Below, piece after piece: positions 8,935 through 17,617 of a stretch of DNA of 64,000 nucleotides. The position numbers and the translations under genes were made by a program. A model generated the notes under the pieces. It saw only the letters and a program-made list of their open reading frames with translations. It ran no database searches and had not been told where the DNA came from. The stretch spans positions 7,502,001-7,566,000 of the forward strand of contig NZ_BJHV01000001.1 of NCBI RefSeq assembly GCF_005405925.1. Direction: 5' to 3'. This DNA comes from Streptomyces antimycoticus. GTDB taxonomy: Bacteria > Actinomycetota > Actinomycetes > Streptomycetales > Streptomycetaceae. Numbering within the stretch: the stretch's first letter is position 1; every line of letters begins with the position of its first letter.

Positions 8935-11028
8935 GTGTCCAAACTGACCGACCTCCCGAAACGGATCCTGATCGGGCGGGCCCTGCGCAGCGACAAGCTG
9001 GGGGAGACTCTCCTCCCCAAGCGCATCGCGCTCCCCGTCTTCGCCTCCGACCCCCTGTCCTCCGTCGCGTATGCGCCGGGGCAGGTGATGATCGTTCTGT
9101 CCGTGGCGGGTGCGTCGGCCTACCACTACAGCCCGTGGATCACGATCGCCATCATCGTGCTGATGTTCACGGTGGTCGCCTCGTACCGCCAGAACGTGCA
9201 CGCGTATCCCAGCGGGGGTGGTGACTACGAGGTCGCCACCACCAACCTCGGCCCCAAGGCGGGTCTGACGGTCGCCAGCGCCCTGCTGGTCGACTACGTC
9301 CTCACGGTGGCGGTGTCGATCTCCTCCGGTGTGGAGAACCTCGGTTCGGCCGTCCCCTTCATCATCGAGAACAAGACGCTGTGCGCGGTCGGGATCATCC
9401 TGCTGCTGACGCTCATGAACCTGCGGGGCGTACGGGAGTCGGGCAAGCTCTTCGCGATCCCCACCTATGTCTTCGTCGGCGGCGTCTTCGTGATGATCCT
9501 CTGGGGCGCCTACCGCGGGCTGGTCCTGGGTGACGACATGAAGGCCCCCACCGCGGGCTTCGAGGTCCACGCCGAGCAGACCGGGCTGGCCGGCTTCGCG
9601 CTGATCTTCCTGCTGCTGCGCGCGTTCTCCGACGGCTGCGCCGCCCTGACCGGTGTCGAGGCGATCAGCAACGGCGTGCCCGCCTTCCGCAAGCCCAAGA
9701 GCCGTAACGCGGCGACGACGCTGGCGCTGATGGGCGGCCTCGCCGTGATCATGTTCGTCGGCATCATCACGCTGGCCCTGGTCACCAACGTCAAGATGGC
9801 CGAGAACCCCGCGCACGACCTGCTGAAGAACGGCACCCCGCTCGGCGCCGACTACACCCAGAACCCGGTGATCTCGCAGGTCGCGGCTGCGGTCTTCGGC
9901 GACGGCTCGTTCCTGTTCGTGGTGCTGGCCGCGGCCACCGCGCTGGTGCTCTTCCTGGCCGCCAACACCGCGTACAACGGCTTCCCGCTGCTCGGCTCGA
10001 TCCTGGCCCAGGACCGCTATCTGCCCCGCCAGCTGCACACCCGCGGCGACCGGCTCGCCTTCTCCAACGGCATCGTGCTGCTCGCCTCGGCCGCCGCCGT
10101 CCTGGTCTACCTCTACGGAGCCGACTCCACCCGGCTGATCCAGCTCTACATCGTCGGCGTCTTCGTCTCCTTCACCCTCAGCCAGACCGGCATGGTGCGG
10201 CACTGGAACCGCCATCTGGCGACCGAGCGGGACCCGAACGCCCGCCGCCGTATGGTCCGCGCCCGCGCGATCAACACCTTCGGGGCCTTCTTCACCGGCC
10301 TGGTGCTGGTCGTGGTGCTGCTGACGAAGTTCACCCACGGCGCCTGGGTGGCCCTGCTCGGCATGGTCATCTTCTACGTCACCATGACGGCCATCAGGCG
10401 CCACTACGACGGCGTCTCCGAGGAGCTCGCGGCGGCCACCGAACAGCTCGACGAGGAGGAGGTGCGCCCCTCCCGGGTGCACTCCCTGGTGCTGGTCTCC
10501 AAGGTCCACAAGCCGACGCTGCGCGCCCTGGCCTATGCCAAGCTGATGCGCTCGCACCGGCTGGAGGCGCTGAGCATCAACGTCGACCCCGCCGAGACCA
10601 AGGCGCTGCAGCGAGTGTGGCAGGAGCGCGGCATAGATGTGCCGCTGAAGATCCTCGACTCGCCCTACCGCGAGATCACCCGGCCGGTCATCGACTACGT
10701 CAAGAGCCTGCGCCGGGAGAGCCCGCGCGATGTGGTCTCCGTCTTCATCCCCGAGTATGTGGTCGGCCACTGGTACGAGCATCTGCTGCACAACCAGAGC
10801 GCGCTGCGGCTCAAGGGGCGGCTGCTGTTCACCCCGGGCGTCATGGTCACCTCCGTGCCGTGGCAGCTGGACTCCTCCGAGCTGGCCCGGAAGCGGGCGC
10901 GCAAGCGGGCCGAGTGGAACGCCCCGGGGGCGGTGCGGCGCGGTCCGGTGATCCCGGCCAAGCAGCGCGAGAAGGGCGAGAAGGGGCCCAAGGGCGAGAA
11001 GCCGGGCGTCACCTCGCAGGTTCCCTGA
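8935..11028 (+). CDS. KimA-like APC-superfamily potassium permease
   Basis: A 697-residue APC-superfamily transporter. About twelve membrane helices occupy the first 490 residues, followed by a cytosolic universal-stress-like domain (about 520-650) and a Lys-rich tail. The motif SDPLSSVAYAPGQ at residues 39-51 matches the first-helix signature of B. subtilis KimA, a high-affinity K+ importer, better than that of amino-acid permeases. Two TrkA proteins lie about 6 kb away, and I infer that permease and TrkA genes form one potassium system. It is often annotated simply as an amino-acid permease. The GTG start at 8935 lacks a ribosome site, in line with leaderless translation. Confidence 0.83.
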   Translation: MSKLTDLPKRILIGRALRSDKLGETLLPKRIALPVFASDPLSSVAYAPGQVMIVLSVAGASAYHYSPWITIAIIVLMFTVVASYRQNVHAYPSGGGDYEVATTNLGPKAGLTVASALLVDYVLTVAVSISSGVENLGSAVPFIIENKTLCAVGIILLLTLMNLRGVRESGKLFAIPTYVFVGGVFVMILWGAYRGLVLGDDMKAPTAGFEVHAEQTGLAGFALIFLLLRAFSDGCAALTGVEAISNGVPAFRKPKSRNAATTLALMGGLAVIMFVGIITLALVTNVKMAENPAHDLLKNGTPLGADYTQNPVISQVAAAVFGDGSFLFVVLAAATALVLFLAANTAYNGFPLLGSILAQDRYLPRQLHTRGDRLAFSNGIVLLASAAAVLVYLYGADSTRLIQLYIVGVFVSFTLSQTGMVRHWNRHLATERDPNARRRMVRARAINTFGAFFTGLVLVVVLLTKFTHGAWVALLGMVIFYVTMTAIRRHYDGVSEELAAATEQLDEEEVRPSRVHSLVLVSKVHKPTLRALAYAKLMRSHRLEALSINVDPAETKALQRVWQERGIDVPLKILDSPYREITRPVIDYVKSLRRESPRDVVSVFIPEYVVGHWYEHLLHNQSALRLKGRLLFTPGVMVTSVPWQLDSSELARKRARKRAEWNAPGAVRRGPVIPAKQREKGEKGPKGEKPGVTSQVP

Positions 11029-11145
11029 CGGTGGGCCCGCGGTCCCGGGGCATCGGGGCGTGACGGGGTGAGGGCGGGCGCGACGTAGACTGGTGGGCTG
11101 TTGTCCCACCGCGCCCCCTCACCCCCTCTGGAGCCTGAACCCGCC

Positions 11146-12489
11146 ATGCAAAGTGAACCCAAGGCATCGCTGGTCGGCGAGGAGTACGAGGTCGAGGTCG
11201 GCCCGGTGGCGCACGGCGGCCACTGCATCGCCCGGACCGGCGAAGGTCAGGTGCTCTTCGTCCGGCATGCGCTGCCCGGTGAGCGGGTCGTCGCCCGGGT
11301 GACCGAGGGCGAGGAGGGCGCGCGCTTCCTGCGCGCCGACGCGGTGCGGGTGCTGGACGCCTCCAAGGACCGGGTCGAGGCGCCGTGCCCGTTCTCCGGC
11401 CCCGGCAAATGCGGCGGCTGCGACTGGCAGCACGCGGCTCCCGGCGCCCAGCGCAGGCTGAAGGCCGAGGTGATCACCGAGCAGCTGGCCCGGCTGGCGG
11501 GGCTCACCCCCGCGGAGGCGGGCTGGGACGGCACGGTCGAGCCCGCGCCCGGCGACAAGGTGGCCCGCGGTGAGGTCCCGGCCTGGCGCACCCGGGTGCA
11601 GTACGCGGTGGACGAGCAGGGCCGGCCCGGACTGCGTCGCCACCGCTCGCACGAGGTCGAGCCGATCGACCACTGTCTGATCGCCGCCCCCGGCGTCACC
11701 GAACTCGGCGTCGAGAAGCGCGAATGGCCCCAGATCGCCGGCGTGGAGGCCATCGCGGCCACCGGCTCCTCCGACCGCCAGGTCGTCCTCACCCCGCGCC
11801 CCGGCGGCCGGCTGCCGATCGTCGAGCTGGACCGGCCGGTCTCGGTGCTGCGGGTCAGCGAGTCCCGCGGCCGTGACCGGACCCGTCTGGTGCACCGCGT
11901 CCACGGCCGCCCCTTCGTCCGCGAGCGGGCGGCGGGCCGCACCTGGCGGGTCGGCGAGGCCGGTTTCTGGCAGGTCCACCCCAAGGCGGCGGACGTCCTG
12001 GTCGAGGCCGTCATGCAGGGCCTGATGCCCCGCCAGGGCGAGACGGCCCTCGATCTGTACTGCGGGGTCGGCCTCTTCGCGGGCGCGATCGCCGAGCGGG
12101 TGGGGGAGCGCGGCGCGGTGCTGGGCATCGAGTCGAGCAAGCGCGCGGTCGAGGACGCCCGGCACAACCTCCAGGACCTGGACCGCGTCCGCATCGAGCA
12201 CGGCAAGGTCGAGCAGGTGCTGCCCCGCACCGGGATCACCGAGGCCGACCTGATCGTCCTGGACCCGCCCCGCGCGGGCGCGGGCAAGGAGACGGTGACC
12301 CGCCTCGCGGCCCTGGGCGCCCGCCGCATCGTCTACGTCGCCTGCGACCCGGCGGCACTCGCCCGCGACCTGAAGTACTTCCGCGAGGAGGGCTACTCCC
12401 CACGCCGCACGCGCGCCTTCGACCTCTTCCCGGTGACGCACCACGTGGAGTGTGTGGCGGTCCTGGAGCCTGTCGCGAAGCGTTCCTGA
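11146..12489 (+). CDS. TRAM-domain class I SAM-dependent RNA (uracil-C5) methyltransferase
   Basis: A TrmA/RlmD-type RNA m5U methyltransferase. From the ATG at 11146, which follows CTGGAG, the protein has 447 residues. A TRAM domain (about 8-70) is followed by cysteines C81, C89 and C92 and a later DHC that could hold a 4Fe-4S cluster. The Rossmann methyltransferase then shows LDLYCGVGLF, LDPPRAG and the catalytic-Cys motif VACDP. A TTG at 11101 is an alternative start. A TAGACT -10-like element lies near 11085-11090. It follows the permease with the usual actinobacterial synteny as I remember it. Whether the target is tRNA or rRNA cannot be told from sequence. Confidence 0.88.
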   Translation: MQSEPKASLVGEEYEVEVGPVAHGGHCIARTGEGQVLFVRHALPGERVVARVTEGEEGARFLRADAVRVLDASKDRVEAPCPFSGPGKCGGCDWQHAAPGAQRRLKAEVITEQLARLAGLTPAEAGWDGTVEPAPGDKVARGEVPAWRTRVQYAVDEQGRPGLRRHRSHEVEPIDHCLIAAPGVTELGVEKREWPQIAGVEAIAATGSSDRQVVLTPRPGGRLPIVELDRPVSVLRVSESRGRDRTRLVHRVHGRPFVRERAAGRTWRVGEAGFWQVHPKAADVLVEAVMQGLMPRQGETALDLYCGVGLFAGAIAERVGERGAVLGIESSKRAVEDARHNLQDLDRVRIEHGKVEQVLPRTGITEADLIVLDPPRAGAGKETVTRLAALGARRIVYVACDPAALARDLKYFREEGYSPRRTRAFDLFPVTHHVECVAVLEPVAKRS

Positions 12490-12877
12490 CCTGCGGATTT
12501 GTAGCCTGGGTGGGCCGCTCGGCGACCGCGTCGGGCAGGCCCTTGTGCTGGCGGACCGCCCGATGGGCGCGGGGCCCGGAGCCGGCGGCGCAACCACCGC
12601 CCCCTCCGGCGTTGCAGAAATTGCATGACCTTGTTGCGTTGGCCTGGCGTTCCTGCACCTCGACGGCAAGCGCGACACCTCCACCGCCGAGGTGGTCGCA
12701 GGCCAGGTCCACGCGGCCGTCCAGGCGCTCTTCGCCGCCCCCGCGGCGATGTCGCGGACGGCAGCCGCATCGCCCGAGCAGGCAACGGCATAGCGAAACG
12801 CGTGGCAGCGGCACGGGCCGGTGCCGGCGGGCAGGACGGGGGCCGCGCCGCGCGGCGTGCCGCGGCCGGACCGCAGC
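12490..12877. other. Degenerate intergenic stretch before the enoyl-CoA hydratase relic
   Basis: No intact gene is visible. On the plus strand around 12640-12790 a short frame reads FLHLDGKRDTSTAEVVAG and stops. It looks like real protein sequence, but I cannot assign it. The stretch probably consists of several gene scraps left by deletions, consistent with the truncated gene that follows. Confidence 0.4.
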
Positions 12878-13192
12878 CTGCGCGGCCGGGCACGGGGCGC
12901 GGGCAGCGAGTTCCTCCTCGCCTGCGACATGCGCTTCGCCTCCCGGGAGAACGCCGTCCTGGCCCAGCCCGAAGTCGGCATCGGCACCCCGCCCGGCGCG
13001 GGAGCGATCCAGCACCTCACCCGCCTGCTGGGCCGGGGCCGGGCGCTCCAAGCCGTGCTGACGTCGGCCGACTTCGATGCCGAACTCGCCGAACGCTACG
13101 GATGGATCAACCGCGCGGGGCCCGACGCCGAGCTGGACGAGTTCGTCGCCGGCATCGCCGCGCGCATGGGGGGCTTCCCCGCGATGCGCTGA
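12878..13192 (+). pseudogene. Enoyl-CoA hydratase/isomerase family relic (C-terminal half)
   Basis: From RGRARGAGSEFLLACDMRF onward this frame matches the second half of a crotonase-fold protein: the oxyanion-hole region, QPEVGIGTPPGAGAIQ, then RYGWINRA near the end. The N-terminal half, with substrate-binding loop and first oxyanion residue, is missing, and the bases before it do not fit the family. At the end, FPAMR-stop would read FPRDALIAT if the C4 run at 13177-13180 had one more C, so the last part also suffers a one-base break. It is a gene fragment with no expected activity. Confidence 0.75.
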
Positions 13193-13284
13193 TCGCGACC
13201 ACAGCCGGCACCGATCCGGCATCCGCGACCGCCGGCGAGGCATCGCCTGGGGTGTCCGGCCGGCCTGGGCGCGCCCGCGCGGCG

Positions 13285-14226
13285 TCAGCCGGGCGGGGCG
13301 GTGGCCACTTCCGGGCGGGTCCGGGACGGGGCCCGGGTGAGCGTCCACATCATCGCGCCGCCCGCCACGACGGCGCACAGGTGCAGAGTGATCGCGAGGC
13401 CCAACTGCTCGGGGAGCGCGACGTCCGGGGGCGCCGCGATCGCGACGTACAGCGTGAAGAGCAACTTCCAGCCGCTCCACGCGAAGAGTGAGCCCGAGCC
13501 GAGCCAGCCGAGGACCGACGGCAGCCGGCGGGGGAGCCGTCCGGGTCCTTCGCGGCCCGGTCGTGCCACGGCGAACGCGGCGACCAGCGCCCACGTGCCG
13601 CAGATCCCGCACAGCAGGCGCCAGGTGGCGCGGCCCTCGTCGGGGTGGGCGAGCCCGGCGGTGCCGCCCGCCGCCCAGTACAGCCACATCAGCCCGACGG
13701 CGGCACCGAGGACCACGGCCGCCCGGCCGAGCGGTGAGGGCCCGTCGCCCCGCCCGGCGAACGCCTCCGGCCAGCGCCTGCGCAGATGGGCGGGGAGTGC
13801 GAGGGCGAGGCCCAGGCCCATGCCGATGAAGCCGAACTGGATCAGGCCCGCCTCCCAGCCGGGCATCGTGGGGTCGTTGTCGCCCCCGGAGGTGTCCGGC
13901 TCCGACAGCAGCGAGTCGGCCAGCGCGTACGGCAGCATCGACACCAGGAACCCCGCGCCGACCCAGGCGCAGAACACCAGCGGCACTCCGGGTAGCCGCA
14001 TCCCCCAGGGCCGGGCCAGCGCCAGCCCGAGAGTGATCCCGACGGCCGCCATGCCGACCGTCACGGTGTTGAGCACCACCCACTCGGCGAGCCCGAACCC
14101 GGCCCCGACCGGCGCCAGTCCGAGCAGTGAGCCCACCACCCACGACACCTTGATCACGGCATACGGGGCCATGGCGGCGGCGCCCCCGTACGCGGCCAGC
14201 CGCCCCATTCGGTCCCACCGGTCCAT
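13285..14226 (-). CDS. Polytopic membrane protein of unknown function
   Basis: A 313-residue integral membrane protein with about eight hydrophobic segments (for example GMAAVGITLGLALA, GFIGMGLGLALALPA, LLCGICGTWALVAAF). The ATG at 14226 is preceded by GAAGGGCGG and gives MDRWDRMGRLAAYGG, a natural start; a further 26 codons upstream are open but lack a ribosome site. I recognise no catalytic or transport motif. It lies downstream of the MMPL gene on the same strand but behind a strong hairpin, so it probably has its own promoter. Confidence 0.7.
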   Translation of the reverse strand: MDRWDRMGRLAAYGGAAAMAPYAVIKVSWVVGSLLGLAPVGAGFGLAEWVVLNTVTVGMAAVGITLGLALARPWGMRLPGVPLVFCAWVGAGFLVSMLPYALADSLLSEPDTSGGDNDPTMPGWEAGLIQFGFIGMGLGLALALPAHLRRRWPEAFAGRGDGPSPLGRAAVVLGAAVGLMWLYWAAGGTAGLAHPDEGRATWRLLCGICGTWALVAAFAVARPGREGPGRLPRRLPSVLGWLGSGSLFAWSGWKLLFTLYVAIAAPPDVALPEQLGLAITLHLCAVVAGGAMMWTLTRAPSRTRPEVATAPPG

Positions 14227-14305
14227 CGAGCCGCCCTTCTGCGCGCTGCGATCAGCTTCTTCGGTGCGGTGCGGTGCGCTCGGCGTCGGGGACCGCCTCT
14301 GCACC

Positions 14306-14340
14306 GGTGGCCCTCCGCGACGATGTCGCGAAGGGCCACC
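14306..14340 (-). terminator. Hairpin terminator downstream of the MMPL gene
   Basis: Arms of 16 bases (GGTGGCCCTCCGCGAC at 14306-14321, complement at 14325-14340) pair at 15 of 16 positions around a 3-base loop. It begins 33 bases after the MMPL stop codon on the minus strand. Confidence 0.75.
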
Positions 14341-14372
14341 GGGCCGTTCGGGTGTCCGAGGGGGCCGTCAGG

Positions 14373-16538
14373 TCACACCCGTACGGTCTCGCCCGCCGCA
14401 TCGGGCTCCTCGGCCCGCCCGGGGCCGGAGACGCCGGGCGTGTCGGGGGAGTCGTAGCGGTGGTTGGGCCACCACGCCTTGGAGCCGAGCATCGCGGTCA
14501 CCGTCGGCACCAGCAGCAGCGCCATGATGAACGCGGTGAGCAGGATGCCGAAGGCGACGGCGAAGCCCATCTGCTGGAGCATGGTGTTGCTGGCCAGCAT
14601 CAGCACACCGAAGGTGCCCGCCAGGATGATGGCGGCCGAACCGATCGTCGGCGCCGACTGGGCGACCGCGAGCCGGGCCGCCTCGGCCGGCGTCTTGCCC
14701 TTGCGGACTTCCTCCCGCAGTCGGGCCACCATGAGGATGTTGTAGTCCGTGCCGATCGCCACCACGAACAGATAGACGATGATCGGCAACATGAAGAGCA
14801 GGCCGTTCTCGCCCCGGACGTTCTGGAACAGCCAGACCGTGGAACCCAGGGTCGCGGCGAAGCCGAGGCCGACCGCGAGCATCAGATACAGCGGCGCCAC
14901 CACGCTGCGCAGGAGCAGGCCGAGGATCAGCATGATGGCCAGGCCCGCGACCGGGAACACCAGCCGGTAGTCGTGGTTGACCGCGTCCTCGATGTCGGCC
15001 AGCACCGCGGTCGACCCGCCCACCAGGACCTTGGAGCCCTCGGGCGCGGAGTCGTGCGCGGTGTCCCGCAGCTCCCCGGCGACCAGCTCGATGGCGTTCT
15101 CGGAGGCGGGCCGGTACTTCAGCACCACGCTGAACTGGGCCACGTCGCCCTTGGGGTTGAGCACGGCGGGAGAGACCTCGCCGACGCCCTCGACCGTCTC
15201 CAGCTTCTGCCGGAACCCGGTCAGCGCCGAGGCGTCCAGCTTGTCGCCGTTCGACTGGATGTACACCAGGCTCGGGTCGGACTCACCGGCCGAGAAGCTC
15301 TTCTGCAGATCCGCCATGGCCTGGACGGACTCCAGGTCCTTGGGGAGCGAACTCTCGGTGTCGAATTCGGCCTTGAAGCCGAGCGCGCCCACCGCGAGGG
15401 CCGCCAGCACACCGGCGGACACCGCGGCGATCAGCCCGGGACGACGCGACACCAGGGAGCCGACGCCGTTGGCGAGCCGGTTGCGGGGGGCCTTCTTCCA
15501 CGCCTTGGACGGCCAGAACGCCTTCGTTCCCAGCAGCGAGAACACCGCCGGTACCAGGGTGAGGGCCGCCACGAGCGTCACCGCGACGGAGATCGCCAGC
15601 GAGGGCCCCATGGCGCGCATGCTGCCCATCGTCGACAGCACCAGGGCGAGGAAGGCCACGATGACCGCACCGGCCGCCGAGGCGATGGTTTCGCCGACCC
15701 GGGTGACCGCGTCGACCAGGGCCTCCTTGGGCTGCTGGCCCTTACGGAGGTGTTCGCGGTAGCGGAACAGCAGGAAGAGCATGTAGTCCGTGCCGACGCC
15801 GAACAGCACCACGATCAGGATCGCGGACACGCTGCTGTCGGCCTCGAGCCCGAACCAGTCGCTGGCGGTGGCGATCAGACCCTGGGCCATGATGAACATC
15901 ACCAGGATCATCAACACGGGCATCAGCGCGATGAGCGGGCTGCGGAAGATGGCGCCGAGCAGCACGATGATCAGGACCAGGGTGGCCATCATGATCATGG
16001 CATCGGTGTCACCCGAGGACTCGATGGAATCGAGGGCGGAAGCCGACGGACCGGTCACGTCGACCTTCAGCGAGGTGCCCTTCAGCAGCTTGTCGCGGTC
16101 CGCGCGCAGGTCCTTGATCGACTGCTGGGTGTCCTCGTTGTAGACGTCCTTCTTGGTCAAGTACACATTGGCCAGCGCCATCTTGCCGTCCTTGGAGACG
16201 GCCTCGGGCGTGGTCACCACGGACTTGAAGGTCTTGTACTTCTCGTCCTGGAACCCCGTGGTCGCCTTGGCGACGGCGGCCTTGTCGGCGTCGGAGAGTT
16301 TTCCGCCGTCCGACCGCTGGTAGACCAGGATGGCGGCCGCGGTCTCGTGCTGCGGGAACGCCTGCTCCTGGAGCTTGGTCACCCGCACCGATTCGTAGTG
16401 CGACGGCAGGAAGTCGGCCTGGTCGGTGCTGGACTTCAGCGGTGGGGCCAGGATGGCCAGGCCGACCGCCGCGATGACCCACAACGCGACGACCAGCCAT
16501 GGACGGTGGACGGAAAACCGTCCTATTCGCCCGAACAT
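14373..16538 (-). CDS. MMPL-family RND transporter
   Basis: A 721-residue RND-superfamily exporter of the MMPL type. It starts MFGRIGRFSVHRPWLVVALWV with the first membrane helix. Two large loops outside the membrane (about 40-180 and 370-510) alternate with two blocks of helices, and the proton-relay type motif GTDYMLFLLFR, repeated as GTDYNILMVARLREE, marks each half. Members export lipids, pigments or drugs in actinomycetes. No TetR or MarR regulator is adjacent, and the downstream hairpin suggests a single-gene transcript. The substrate is unknown. Confidence 0.9.
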   Translation of the reverse strand: MFGRIGRFSVHRPWLVVALWVIAAVGLAILAPPLKSSTDQADFLPSHYESVRVTKLQEQAFPQHETAAAILVYQRSDGGKLSDADKAAVAKATTGFQDEKYKTFKSVVTTPEAVSKDGKMALANVYLTKKDVYNEDTQQSIKDLRADRDKLLKGTSLKVDVTGPSASALDSIESSGDTDAMIMMATLVLIIVLLGAIFRSPLIALMPVLMILVMFIMAQGLIATASDWFGLEADSSVSAILIVVLFGVGTDYMLFLLFRYREHLRKGQQPKEALVDAVTRVGETIASAAGAVIVAFLALVLSTMGSMRAMGPSLAISVAVTLVAALTLVPAVFSLLGTKAFWPSKAWKKAPRNRLANGVGSLVSRRPGLIAAVSAGVLAALAVGALGFKAEFDTESSLPKDLESVQAMADLQKSFSAGESDPSLVYIQSNGDKLDASALTGFRQKLETVEGVGEVSPAVLNPKGDVAQFSVVLKYRPASENAIELVAGELRDTAHDSAPEGSKVLVGGSTAVLADIEDAVNHDYRLVFPVAGLAIMLILGLLLRSVVAPLYLMLAVGLGFAATLGSTVWLFQNVRGENGLLFMLPIIVYLFVVAIGTDYNILMVARLREEVRKGKTPAEAARLAVAQSAPTIGSAAIILAGTFGVLMLASNTMLQQMGFAVAFGILLTAFIMALLLVPTVTAMLGSKAWWPNHRYDSPDTPGVSGPGRAEEPDAAGETVRV

Positions 16539-16941
16539 GACGCTCCTTAGGGATTTAAGGTTCCAGTAAAGGGCACGCTAGGACAGCTGTTCAGGCCGCG
16601 CCATGTGTCCCCGTGGAAATCGGCCTGGGGGCTGAGGGCGGCTCCGCCAAAGGGTTTAGGGGAGCGGCCCGCGTATCAGCATCCGTGCTGATGGCGCCTC
16701 TCGAGCCCCGGGCCGACGGCCACCGTCCGAGTCTCCGGTGCCGGTGTGCGGTCGGGCCGTGAAGTGGTGCGGGCTGACATGTTGCTGACAAAATCGCGGT
16801 GTGCGGCGGCCCGGCTCGGGCGCGCCGCCTCCCGCGCCGTCCGCTTCCTGACAAGCCCCCCGCCACGCTCTCAAGGCCCCCGCCGCCGCTCGTCAAGGCG
16901 TCCCGTCACGGTGCCCTGCCGCGTCTCGTCGAGGCGCCCCG
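16539..16941. other. Intergenic stretch between MMPL and a coiled-coil protein
   Basis: About 400 bases upstream of the MMPL gene and downstream of the 16942-17484 gene. A short minus-strand frame (16594-16896) is rich in Arg and Gly and resembles random high-GC coding, so I do not call it. The MMPL promoter should lie in 16545-16650. No tandem repeat or clear hairpin was seen. Confidence 0.4.
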
Positions 16942-17484
16942 CTACGCCTCGTGGAGGGCCGTCTTCGCGGCCTCGACGAAGTCCGTGAGGGCCTGCCAGA
17001 ACGGGCGGAAGGCGTCGTGGAAGCGCTGCGGCGCCTCCGGCTCGCCGGAGCGCATCGCGCCCAGGGCGCGGTGGAACGGGCCGGTGGCCTTCTGCAGCGC
17101 GTTCGCGGCGGTGGCCGCGGCGGCCGGGCCCTCCAGCTCGACCACGCGCACACAGCGGCGCAGCTTGCCGTACTCGTCGCGTTCGCGCTCGGCGAGTTCG
17201 TCCAGCTCGTCCAACTCATCCCGGAGGGCGGGGCGGCGCCCCGCCTCGGCGGCTCGCTGGACGGCGGCGATCTCCCAGTACAACTCGCCGATGCTGTGGG
17301 TCTGTTCGATCAGATCGAGATACGCGCTGCGCCTGCTGTCGCGCAGCCGCTCCGCGCGCTGGGCGAGCACCGCGGTGTCCGCCTGGATCCGGGCGGCCCG
17401 GGTGTTGCCGCGGCTGGTGACCCAGCTGGCCAGGACGGCGGTGCCGCCGGTGAGGGCCGCGATCCAGAAGGTGCTGTCAGCCAT
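16942..17484 (-). CDS. Membrane-anchored coiled-coil protein of unknown function
   Basis: A 180-residue protein with one N-terminal membrane helix (TFWIAALTGGTAVLASWV) and a long charged, largely helical cytosolic part including ELDELDELAERERDEYGK, a likely coiled coil. The ATG at 17484, after a G-rich ribosome site, gives MADSTFWIAAL. Proteins of this layout are common and unnamed in Streptomyces. It is divergent from the ATPase gene at 17618. No function can be assigned. Confidence 0.7.
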   Translation of the reverse strand: MADSTFWIAALTGGTAVLASWVTSRGNTRAARIQADTAVLAQRAERLRDSRRSAYLDLIEQTHSIGELYWEIAAVQRAAEAGRRPALRDELDELDELAERERDEYGKLRRCVRVVELEGPAAAATAANALQKATGPFHRALGAMRSGEPEAPQRFHDAFRPFWQALTDFVEAAKTALHEA

Positions 17485-17617
17485 GGACCCCCATCCCGTC
17501 CTCAACTCCCCGATCTCCGGCCATCTGCCGCCCCTTGGTCATCATGGGCCACCGCGGCTATCCCCGATGGTAGGAAGATACGGAAGGCGTAACGGTTCAG
17601 CGGTATGTGCCAGAGAT

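Noticed and set aside
16594..16896. Minus-strand open frame of 101 codons upstream of the MMPL gene
   Set aside because: No ribosome site, Arg/Gly-rich composition and no recognisable motif.
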